Part shown: positions 1 to 6,311 of the stretch, in pieces
How positions within the stretch are numbered: position 1 is the first letter of the stretch
Layout of the letters: the number at the start of each line of letters is the position of its first letter
Source: Pedosphaera sp.
Lineage (GTDB): Bacteria > Verrucomicrobiota > Verrucomicrobiia > Limisphaerales > SIAT01
Assembly: GCA_009691645.1 (NCBI GenBank)
Contig: SIAT01000092.1
Location: 1-7,140, forward strand
Reading direction: 5' to 3'
DNA length: 7,140 nucleotides
Made by a program: the position numbers and the translations under genes
The notes under the pieces: model-generated
Seen by the model: the letters and a program-made list of their open reading frames with translations, nothing else
The model's database searches: none
What the model was told of the DNA's origin: nothing

Positions 1-375
1 GACAAGCCCATCGCCGGCCTGCTCAAAGACCTCAAGCAACGCGGACTTCTCGACAGCACGCTCATCATCTGGGGCGGCGAATTCGGCCGCCAGCCCACCG
101 CCGAATACGCCAAAGGCACCGGCCGCGACCACAACGCCTACGGTTTCACCATGTGGATGGCCGGCGGCGGCATCAAAGGCGGCACGACCGTCGGCGAGAC
201 CGACGAACTCGGCGGCTCGGCCGTGACCGACCGTTTCCATGTGAAGAACCTCCACGCGACCGCCCTGCACCAGATGGGGCTGGACCCGGACAAGCTGAGT
301 TACTTCTACGGTGGCCTGGACCAAAAGCTCGTCGGCGTGGAAGGCGCGGAGGTGATGCGGAAGATTACGTCCTGA
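1..375 (+). CDS. DUF1501 family protein, C-terminal part (5' end outside window)
   Basis: The reading frame is open from base 1 and ends at TGA 373-375, giving the last 124 residues of a DUF1501 protein. Visible family motifs are a LIIWGGEFGRQP segment (about residues 21-32 of the fragment), GRDHN followed by GFTMWMAGGGIKGG (about 41-60), and a closing NLHATALHQMGLD segment that resembles the usual DUF1501 C-terminus. DUF1501 proteins are distantly related to the sulfatase/alkaline-phosphatase superfamily, and their substrate is unknown. They are normally Tat-exported, but the N-terminus is not visible here. The fragment is clearly paralogous to the minus-strand gene at the right end of the window, aligning along its whole length with the same GRDHN type of motif. 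It is less like the DUF1501 gene at 3931, which has GRDHW. A partner DUF1549/DUF1553 gene may lie upstream, but that is outside the window. Family assignment is firm; function is not. Confidence 0.92.
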   Translation, partial: DKPIAGLLKDLKQRGLLDSTLIIWGGEFGRQPTAEYAKGTGRDHNAYGFTMWMAGGGIKGGTTVGETDELGGSAVTDRFHVKNLHATALHQMGLDPDKLSYFYGGLDQKLVGVEGAEVMRKITS

Positions 376-416
376 CACCCCTCTTCGCCTTGAGGAAGGC
401 TTCACCCGTGTCAGGC
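371..416. terminator. Inverted repeat spanning both stop codons of a convergent gene pair; possible bidirectional terminator
   Basis: An 8-bp perfect inverted repeat, CCTGACAC at 371-378 and GTGTCAGG at 409-416, encloses a second small hairpin (GCCTT 387-391, loop GAGG, AAGGC 396-400). The left arm contains the TGA of the plus-strand DUF1501 gene (373-375). The right arm contains the minus-strand TGA of the response-regulator pseudogene (411-413). The position between convergent genes suits a bidirectional terminator. However, neither side has a run of T after the stem, so a classical intrinsic terminator is not demonstrated. Confidence 0.4.
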
Positions 417-840
417 GGCGTAGTCTTTGCAGCAGTTCCTGAAGAAAGCACCAACCGCTCTCTCGTAATCTTCGATGGCTATCGGCTTGCGCAGATAAGC
501 CGCCGCGCCCAAGGCCAACGCTTCCGCCTGTAAATCTTCCTCAAGGCCTGACGAGAAGACGACGGCGGCAATATCCCGCGTGCGCGGGTCGGCCTTCATC
601 CGCGCCAGCGTTTCCAACCCGGTCAGCTTCGGCATCTTGTGATCGAGGATGACCAGACACGGCTTCTCGGCGGGGTCGCGCCCGGCATATTTTCCCTCGC
701 CAAAGAAGGAAGTGCAGCGCCGCCTCGACCGTCCACAGATGCACGATCTGACCGGTGTAGCCGGCCGCGCGCAACACTCATTCGGTGAGCTTGGCGTCCC
801 CTTCAGAATCGTCCACGATGAGAATGAAATCCTTTTGCAT
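411..840 (-). pseudogene. Single-domain response regulator (CheY/Rcp1-like receiver), disrupted by nonsense and frameshift
   Basis: Read on the minus strand from ATG 840-838, the protein opens with a receiver-domain start: MQKDFILIVDDSEGDAKLTE, with the acidic pair D10/D11. Codon 21 is then TGA (778-780). The same frame continues as receiver sequence for about 25 more residues, until one extra base in the GAAGGA tract at about 705-711 shifts it. Removing that base restores the frame through phospho-acceptor D66 (LVILDHKMP), the conserved S96 (VVFSSG) and K118 (YLRKP), to a stop at 411-413. The repaired product would be 142 residues, normal for a stand-alone receiver of the type that relays signals from histidine kinases or phytochromes. 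A good Shine-Dalgarno (GGGAGG) sits 8 bases before the ATG. Everything apart from the two lesions looks intact, so decay is recent or the lesions are sequence errors. No histidine kinase is visible nearby. Confidence 0.85.
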
Positions 841-848
841 ACCACAAT

Positions 849-854
849 CCTCCC
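849..854 (-). promoter_or_regulatory. Shine-Dalgarno of the response-regulator pseudogene
   Basis: On the minus strand GGGAGG lies 8 bases upstream of ATG 840-838. It decides the start of the broken response regulator and shows that its translation signal has not decayed. Confidence 0.6.
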
Positions 855-872
855 GTTCTATCCACCCACACT

Positions 873-913
873 AAGTTATTCATAAATCGGTGGTGGTGGT
901 GGTAAAGTTATTC
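873..913. repeat. 9-bp direct repeat AAGTTATTC flanking a (GGT)5 tract
   Basis: AAGTTATTC occurs at 873-881 and again at 905-913, 32 bp apart start to start, or about three helical turns. Between the copies is a perfect (GGT)5 tract at 889-903. The region lies between the divergent response-regulator pseudogene and the DUF1549 operon. Paired sites on one face of the helix would suit a regulator-binding site, but no known operator is recognised. The GGT tract could change length by slippage. Chance repetition remains possible. Confidence 0.45.
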
Positions 914-939
914 GCCGCCCGTTTGTCGTTGCGGGGGTT

Positions 940-997
940 CCGGTTCTGTGCGGCGCAAATTGGCTTGAAGGAACCGGTCATCGGGCCAGTCTATATT
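940..997 (+). promoter_or_regulatory. Possible promoter region of the DUF1549-DUF1501-WD40 operon
   Basis: TATATT at 992-997 is the best -10-like hexamer upstream of the operon, 24 bases before the chosen ATG. A TTGAAG hexamer at 965-970 resembles a -35 box, but the 21-base gap is too long for a standard sigma-70 promoter. A 7-bp inverted repeat, CCGGTTC 940-946 and GAACCGG 971-977, overlaps this region and could be an operator or a chance palindrome. If transcription starts near 1004 the leader is very short, which fits the absence of a Shine-Dalgarno before 1022. Confidence 0.25.
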
Positions 998-1021
998 CGG
1001 TCCAGCTTACCTGTTCAACCG

Positions 1022-3871
1022 ATGCGTTTTGATCGTCCAACCTTTTGCCGAGCGTTATCCGGAGCGCTGTGGCTGTTCATCACCGCCTTCACTGCGTCCG
1101 CCGTCGAGCCGTTGCGCGAGCGGATCGATAAGACCCTCGAGACCGCGCAACCCGCGCCGCTGGCGCCGTTGGCGGGTGATGCCGATTTCCTGCGGCGCGT
1201 CTTGCTCGATCTCACGGGATCGATCCCCACGGCGGCCGAGGCGCGCGCCTTCCTCGACGACGCGGCGCCCGACAAGCGCGCCCAGCTCATCGAGCGCCTG
1301 CTCGCCAGCCCCGCCCACACGCGGCATCTCGCCACCGTATTCGACGTGATGCTGATGGAACGCCGCGCCGAGAAGCACATCAAGACCGACGAATGGCGCG
1401 CTTTCCTCTTCGCTTCCTTCGCCACCAACAAACCGCTTAACCAGCTCGTTCGCGAAATCCTCGGCGCCGACGGCACGGACGAGAAGCAACGGGCCGCCGC
1501 GCGGTTCTATCTCGACCGCGAAGCCGAGCCGCATCTCCTCACGCGCGATCTCGGCCGGATGTTCTTCGGCATGGATCTCCAGTGCGCGCAATGCCACGAC
1601 CACCCGCGCATTGATGATTATTTCCAGCGCGATTACCACGCGCTGCTCTCCTTCGTGAACCGCACCGCGATCTTCACCGACGAGAAAGCCAAGCGCTCGC
1701 TCCTCAGCGAGAAAGTTGACGGCGACACCGCGTTCGCCTCCGTCTTCACCAAGGAAACCGGCGCCGCTGGCCCGCGGTTGCCCGGTGGCGTGCCGCTCAC
1801 GGAACCGATCTTCGCGAAGGGCGCCGAATGGCTCGTCGCGCCCGTCGCCACGAACAAGGCCCTCCGCCCGATCCCGAAACACAGCCGCCGCGAGTTGCTC
1901 GCCCAACACGCCACCGACGGCTCCAACCGCGCTTTCAACCGCAACCTCGCCAATCGCCTCTGGGCGCTGCTCATGCACCGCGGCATCATTCATCCCGTGG
2001 ACGAAGCGCACTCGGACAACCCGCCCTCCCACCCCGCGCTGCTCGATGCGCTCACCGACGAGTTGGTGGCCTTGAAATTCGATACCCGCGCCTTCCTGCG
2101 CGAACTCGCCAGCACCCGCACGTATCAACGCTCCGTCGAGGTGTCCGCAGCGCTGGCGGACGCCGCGAAGTCCGCCGCGCAAAAAATCCCGACGCTCGAA
2201 GCCGAGCACAAACGCCTCGCCGCCGTCGCCGTGCAATCCCACGAAGCCGTCGAAAAGCTCGAGACCGAACTGCGCGCCGCGCGGAAAACCGCCGAGATAA
2301 TCGGCGCCGAGCTGACCAAAACCAACGCCGCCGTGGCCGAGTTGAAGAAACTTTCTGACGCCGCCACCGCCGTGCTCGCCGCTTCCCAGCAGGTCCACGC
2401 CGCCAAACAGGAGGCACTCAAGCTGGTGGCCGACGCCCTCGCCAAAACCAGTGAGGCCATTGCGAAATTACCCGAAGACAAGCCGCTCGCCGAGGCCGCC
2501 GGCAAATTGAAGAACCGCGCCGGGCAATTGACCAACGAGGTCAACACCGCCGGCAGCGATGTTGCCGCCAAACAGGCCGTAGCCAAAATCCCGACCGACA
2601 AATACGCCGCCGCCGATTTCGGCGCCAAAGCCGTGCAGGCGCGGCTCGACGAGACGCTCGCCAAGATCAAAACCGGCGAGCAACAGCGGGCCGCGGCGAT
2701 CGCACGCCGCGTGACTGAACGCCAGGCCGAGCATCAGGCCAAACGCGCCGCGACCTCCGCGAAGGCGTTGGTGGAACACGGCGAGTTGACCACTATCGCC
2801 GCCGCGTCGCAGTCGCTCGTGGACCGGATCCAAAAGGACCTCGCCGGCGTCCGGCCCATCATTGCCAAGCAGATCGAGCTGACCGACTCGGAACAGGCGC
2901 AATCCATCGCGATCGCGGCGCTGGCCGAGGTGCGCAAGCAGCTCGCGGCGAAAGAGGAATCCGTCCGACTGGTCGGCGAAGCGCTGGCGAAGGCCGAGCT
3001 GGCGCGCCAGAAATTGACGAACGACACCGAGGTGGCCGCTGCGACTACTCAGATCAAAACACGCCACACACAGCTCAGTGCGGAGATCGCCGGTGCACAG
3101 CAGGCGGTCGCCACGCGCGTGACGGAATTAAAAAGCGTCGAGGACCGGCTCGGCGGCGCCAAGCAGGCGCACGCGGCCATCGCGGCGCAATTGCCCGCCG
3201 CGCAACAGCGGTTGGCGGCGCTCGAAGCGGAGTTGCGCCCCGCGCTCGACAAGTTGAACGCGGACTACTCCAAGCTGGACGAGGTCACCACCAAGCTCGG
3301 CACGCAGTGGGGCGGGGGGTTCGCCATCGGCGCGCTCGCGCCGCTCACGCCCGAGCAGTTCGGCTGGAGCCTGATGCAGGCGGCGGGCTTGGTGGATGTG
3401 CAGCGCGCGGCCGCTGAGGCGGAGTTCGACAAGAAAACACCCGTCGATCCGAAGACTCCGGCCGACCCGGCGCGGCTGGCGGCTCGGGTGAAATTCACCG
3501 AGCAGTTCACCCATGACAAGTTGAAGGGTAATCTCGGCCAATTCGTCAACCTCTTTGGCGGTGCGGCGGGCGGGCCGCAGGATGACTTCTACGCCACGCC
3601 GGATCAGGCGTTGTTCTTCGCCAACGGCGGCGTGGTGAGAGGCTGGGTCGCGCCAACGGCGGGAAGTTTGACCGATCGTTTGGCGAAGCTCGCCGACGCG
3701 AAGGCCGCGGCCGAGGAGCTTTATCTGGCCGTGCTCACGCGCCGGCCGAGCGAGGCCGAGGCGGCCGAGGTGCAACGACGACTCGCGGCGAGGCCGACTG
3801 AAAAAGCGGCCGTGGCGCAGGAATTGGTCTGGGCGTTGCTCGCCTCGGCGGAATTCCGGTTCAATCATTAG
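1022..3871 (+). CDS. DUF1549/DUF1553 (PSCyt2/PSD1) exported protein with a large coiled-coil insertion
   Basis: The protein has 949 residues. The ATG at 1022 is preferred because it starts a good Sec signal peptide: basic residues R2, R5 and R10, a hydrophobic stretch at about 11-25, and probable cleavage after A-S-A at 25-27. An in-frame GTG at 890 would add 44 residues with no signal-like character, and 1022 has no clear Shine-Dalgarno. DUF1549 spans about 30-215, with FLRRVLLDLTGSIPT at 56-70 and a CAQCHDHP motif at 188-195 that contains CxxCH, a heme-c-type signature. DUF1553 begins near 288 (HSRREL, NRNLANRLWALL, NPPSHPALLDAL, YQRS to 371). It resumes near 772 (LTPEQFGWSLMQAAG, YLAVLTRRPS, ELVWALLASAEFRFNH at the C-terminus). 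Between them, about 376-760 is Ala/Lys/Glu/Gln-rich heptad-like coiled coil. The family role is unknown, but these proteins habitually neighbour DUF1501 genes, as here. The protein probably acts in the periplasm or at the cell surface. Family assignment is firm; function is unknown. Confidence 0.93.
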   Translation: MRFDRPTFCRALSGALWLFITAFTASAVEPLRERIDKTLETAQPAPLAPLAGDADFLRRVLLDLTGSIPTAAEARAFLDDAAPDKRAQLIERLLASPAHTRHLATVFDVMLMERRAEKHIKTDEWRAFLFASFATNKPLNQLVREILGADGTDEKQRAAARFYLDREAEPHLLTRDLGRMFFGMDLQCAQCHDHPRIDDYFQRDYHALLSFVNRTAIFTDEKAKRSLLSEKVDGDTAFASVFTKETGAAGPRLPGGVPLTEPIFAKGAEWLVAPVATNKALRPIPKHSRRELLAQHATDGSNRAFNRNLANRLWALLMHRGIIHPVDEAHSDNPPSHPALLDALTDELVALKFDTRAFLRELASTRTYQRSVEVSAALADAAKSAAQKIPTLEAEHKRLAAVAVQSHEAVEKLETELRAARKTAEIIGAELTKTNAAVAELKKLSDAATAVLAASQQVHAAKQEALKLVADALAKTSEAIAKLPEDKPLAEAAGKLKNRAGQLTNEVNTAGSDVAAKQAVAKIPTDKYAAADFGAKAVQARLDETLAKIKTGEQQRAAAIARRVTERQAEHQAKRAATSAKALVEHGELTTIAAASQSLVDRIQKDLAGVRPIIAKQIELTDSEQAQSIAIAALAEVRKQLAAKEESVRLVGEALAKAELARQKLTNDTEVAAATTQIKTRHTQLSAEIAGAQQAVATRVTELKSVEDRLGGAKQAHAAIAAQLPAAQQRLAALEAELRPALDKLNADYSKLDEVTTKLGTQWGGGFAIGALAPLTPEQFGWSLMQAAGLVDVQRAAAEAEFDKKTPVDPKTPADPARLAARVKFTEQFTHDKLKGNLGQFVNLFGGAAGGPQDDFYATPDQALFFANGGVVRGWVAPTAGSLTDRLAKLADAKAAAEELYLAVLTRRPSEAEAAEVQRRLAARPTEKAAVAQELVWALLASAEFRFNH

Positions 3872-3919
3872 ACTGGCGGGACGAAGAAAATCACGCACAT
3901 TGCAGCGAACTCAGGGACA

Positions 3920-3924
3920 AAGGA
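3920..3924 (+). promoter_or_regulatory. Shine-Dalgarno of the central DUF1501 gene
   Basis: AAGGA lies 6 bases before ATG 3931. It supports that start and contrasts with the apparent lack of such a site before the DUF1549 and WD40 genes of the same operon. Confidence 0.6.
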
Positions 3925-3930
3925 ACCAAC

Positions 3931-5220
3931 ATGAATTGCAACTACGCGTGCGGCTCGGCGGAACACAATATCCACCGCCGGCAATTCCTCGGCACACTCG
4001 CCGCGGGCACCGGCGCGGTGGTGGGCGGGCTCGGTTGGTTCGCGCAGCCGGCCTTCGCCGAGCAGATGGCCCGGCAACAAAAGCGGATGCTGGTCATCAA
4101 CATGCATGGCGGCCTCAGCCAACTCGAGAGCTGGGACCCGAAACCGGGCACGGCCACCGGCGGGCCGTTCCGTGCCATCCCGACCAGCGTGCCGGGCATC
4201 CACATCAGCGAATTGCTGCCGCACACGGCGAAGCAGATGCATCACCTCGCGCTCGTCCGCAGCCTGAACACCAAGAACGACGACCACGGCAAGGGCACTT
4301 ACATGATGCTCACCGGCCGGCGCCAGATGCCGGGACAGGATTACCCGCAGATCGGCGCGGTCGTTTCCAGAGCGCTCGACACCTCCACGCGTTCGCTGCC
4401 CGGACACATCCTCATCACTCCCGGCGGCGGCGGCGGACGCAGCGCGGACTCCGCCTATCTCGGGCCGAAGTACGCGAGCATCGTGCTCGGCAACGGAAAC
4501 CCGCCGCAGAACACCAGCTTGCCCGGCGGCCTCACCGTCGCCGCGGCCGCGCAGCAGGATGAACTGCGCCGGCTCGCCAATAATCGTTTCCTCTCCCGCC
4601 GGCGTACCGCGCAGACGGATGCCTACACGCAAAGCTACGAGGGCGCGCAGGAATTGATGCGCCAGCGCGAGGCGTTCGATCTCACGAAGGAATCGGCCAA
4701 AGACCACGAACGCTACGGCACGCATGACTTCGGCCGGCATTGCCTGATGGCGCGGCGGTTACTCGAGAAGGGCGTGACCTTCGTCCAGATCTCGCACTCG
4801 AACTACGACACGCACAACGAGAACTTCAACTTCCACTTCGAGCAACTCGGCGAGTTCGACCGCCCCTTCGCCACGCTGGTGCAGGATCTCTACGACCGCG
4901 GGATGCTGGAGAACACGCTCGTCGTCGTCCTCTCCGAGTTCGGCCGCACGCCGAACGTCAACCAGTACTACGGCCGCGATCACTGGGGTCGCGCCTGGAG
5001 TGTCTGCCTCGGCGGTGCCGGCATCGTGCGAGGTGCGGTCATCGGCAAGACCAACGACAAAGGCACCGAGGTGACCGAGCGCGAGGCGGATGCCGGTCAT
5101 CTCTTCCACACGTATCTCAAGGCGCTCGGGCTGAATTCAAAAGGTCACTTCGACCTCGGCGGCCGCCAAGTGCTGATGGCCGATCCCGCCGTCGGCCCGA
5201 TCAAGGAACTGCTCGCCTGA
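3931..5220 (+). CDS. DUF1501 family protein, Tat-exported
   Basis: The gene encodes a complete 429-residue protein, a normal DUF1501 length. The N-terminus carries a twin-arginine signal: HRRQFLG at 15-21, a Gly/Ala-rich hydrophobic stretch to about 37, and probable cleavage after A-F-A at 41-43. Export in folded form is therefore expected. DUF1501 landmarks follow in order: INMHGGLSQLESWDPKPG (56-73), DDHGKGTYMMLTGR (117-130), FVQISHSNYDTH (284-295), LVVVLSEFGRTP (330-341) and GRDHWGRAW (348-356). The Asp/His-rich motifs recall metal-site residues of the sulfatase/alkaline-phosphatase superfamily, but catalysis and substrate are not established. The gene begins 59 bases after the DUF1549/DUF1553 gene and ends 22 bases before the WD40 gene, with no terminator seen in either gap, so the three are probably one operon. 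It belongs to a different subtype from the two flanking DUF1501 genes, which have GRDHN followed by GFT instead of GRDHW. Confidence 0.95.
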   Translation: MNCNYACGSAEHNIHRRQFLGTLAAGTGAVVGGLGWFAQPAFAEQMARQQKRMLVINMHGGLSQLESWDPKPGTATGGPFRAIPTSVPGIHISELLPHTAKQMHHLALVRSLNTKNDDHGKGTYMMLTGRRQMPGQDYPQIGAVVSRALDTSTRSLPGHILITPGGGGGRSADSAYLGPKYASIVLGNGNPPQNTSLPGGLTVAAAAQQDELRRLANNRFLSRRRTAQTDAYTQSYEGAQELMRQREAFDLTKESAKDHERYGTHDFGRHCLMARRLLEKGVTFVQISHSNYDTHNENFNFHFEQLGEFDRPFATLVQDLYDRGMLENTLVVVLSEFGRTPNVNQYYGRDHWGRAWSVCLGGAGIVRGAVIGKTNDKGTEVTEREADAGHLFHTYLKALGLNSKGHFDLGGRQVLMADPAVGPIKELLA

Positions 5221-5242
5221 GCCGCACCGCCGTTCCACGCTG

Positions 5243-6268
5243 ATGAAAGCCGATCCGAAAGCTGCGCACGTCGCGCAGGAGTTCACCCACGACGCGCCGC
5301 TCATCACCTGCCGCTTCGATCCCACGGGCCGCTTCATCTTCGCCACCGCCGAAGACCGCGCCATCCTCCGCTGGGATTTGGCCACCGGCCAGAAGACCGT
5401 CTTCACCGCGCACGATTCGTGGGTGGGCGCCCTCGCCTTCACTCCCGACGGCACCACGCTCGTCAGCGCCGGTTATGACGACCAACTCATCTGGTGGCCC
5501 GCCACGGCCGAGAAGCCCGCGCCGGTTCGCAAGGTGAAAGCGCACGCCGGTTGGATCCGTGCTCTCGCCGTCAGCAAGGATGGCAAACAACTCGCCAGCG
5601 GGGGCAACGATCGCGTGGTGAAACTGTGGAGCCTCGCCGACGGCGCGCCCGTGCGCGAATTCCCCGGCCACGATCGCGATGTGTACAGCCTGCTCTTCCA
5701 TCCCTCCGGCCAGTTTCTTTTGAGCGGCGATTTGAAGGGGCAGGTTCACCAATGGGAAATCGGCAGCGGCAAACTCGCGCGCAAGTTCGAAGGCAAGGAT
5801 CTGCACTCCTACAACGGCGGCCAACAGGTGGATTTCGGCGGCGTGCGCAGCCTCGCGCTCACCCCGGACAGCAAGCACCTCCTCGCCGCCGGATTGCACA
5901 AGGCCACCAACCCCCTCGGCGCCGTGCACGAGCCAATCGCACTCCGCTTCGAGTGGGAGAGCGGCAAACTTTTGAAGAGCCACATCAGCGAGGATGTGAA
6001 ACAGGGCGTGCTCTGGCGCATCATCGCGCATCCGGACGGCCCGCTCATCGGCTGCTCTGGCGGCGGCAATGGGGGCTTCCTCCTCTTTTGGGCTGCGGAC
6101 GCCGAGAAGCCGTTCCACAAGTTCAGCCTCGGCAACACCGCGCGCGAAATGGACCTGCACCCCGACGGCCTGCAAATCGCCACTGCGCACTACGACAAGA
6201 AGCTGCGTCTCACGAAACTTTCACCGAAGCCGGCCGCGCCCGCCGCGGCGCCTGCGAAGAAGGCGTGA
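5243..6268 (+). CDS. WD40-repeat beta-propeller protein, apparently cytosolic
   Basis: The protein has 341 residues and about seven WD40 repeats, enough for one propeller. The blades start near residues 14, 55, 100, 142, 190, 255 and 300. The clearest are blade 3 (HAGWIRALAVSKDGKQLASG, then VKLWSLADG) and blade 4 (GHDRDVYSLLFHPSGQFLLSG, split here by the H-P-S-G turn, then VHQWEIGSG). Blade 5 is longer and more divergent. The C-terminus is a short flexible Pro/Ala/Lys tail (residues 328-341). WD40 propellers are scaffolds for protein contacts, and no enzymatic motif is seen. No signal peptide or membrane segment is present. The nearest in-frame stop upstream is at 5174-5176, with no ATG, GTG or TTG between it and 5243, so a longer exported form is unlikely. 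The start lies 22 bases after the DUF1501 stop without a Shine-Dalgarno, which suggests translational coupling. The partner is unknown; the operon neighbours are exported, so direct contact would have to precede export. Confidence 0.9.
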   Translation: MKADPKAAHVAQEFTHDAPLITCRFDPTGRFIFATAEDRAILRWDLATGQKTVFTAHDSWVGALAFTPDGTTLVSAGYDDQLIWWPATAEKPAPVRKVKAHAGWIRALAVSKDGKQLASGGNDRVVKLWSLADGAPVREFPGHDRDVYSLLFHPSGQFLLSGDLKGQVHQWEIGSGKLARKFEGKDLHSYNGGQQVDFGGVRSLALTPDSKHLLAAGLHKATNPLGAVHEPIALRFEWESGKLLKSHISEDVKQGVLWRIIAHPDGPLIGCSGGGNGGFLLFWAADAEKPFHKFSLGNTAREMDLHPDGLQIATAHYDKKLRLTKLSPKPAAPAAAPAKKA

Positions 6269-6275
6269 TTGAAAC

Positions 6276-6297
6276 GCGAGCGGCTTTTGCCGTGCGC
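6276..6297. terminator. Candidate hairpin between convergent WD40 and DUF1501 genes
   Basis: The 43-base gap between the WD40 stop and the minus-strand DUF1501 stop holds a small hairpin. It has a GCG/CGC outer stem, one A-G mismatch, GCGGC/GCCGT (with one G-T pair), and a TTTT loop at 6285-6288. Its position suits a bidirectional terminator, but there is no T-run beyond the stem on either strand. Confidence 0.35.
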
Positions 6298-6311
6298 AAT
6301 TCGATCCGATT

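Noticed and set aside
778..780. Programmed recoding of the TGA in the response regulator
   Set aside because: A second, independent frame error lies about 70 bases downstream and there is no nearby recoding structure, so simple decay or sequence error is the better explanation.
890..1021. GTG start at 890 extending the DUF1549 protein by 44 residues
   Set aside because: The extension starts within the GGT repeat, has no signal-like or domain sequence, and would bury the good signal peptide that begins at ATG 1022.
1055..2398. Long open frame of 447 codons on the minus strand, opposite the DUF1549 gene
   Set aside because: It is a by-product of G+C-rich codon bias in the real gene on the plus strand. 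The translation is low-complexity Arg/Gly/Glu-rich with no recognisable family, and the plus-strand frame carries clear domains.
3128..4740. Two long minus-strand open frames (3128-3898 and 3868-4740) under the operon
   Set aside because: Both lie opposite confident DUF1553 and DUF1501 coding sequence, and their products show no motifs.
5201..6190. 329-codon minus-strand open frame opposite the WD40 gene
   Set aside because: The plus strand encodes clear WD40 repeats. The antisense product is an Ala/Glu/Gly-rich shadow without domain features.
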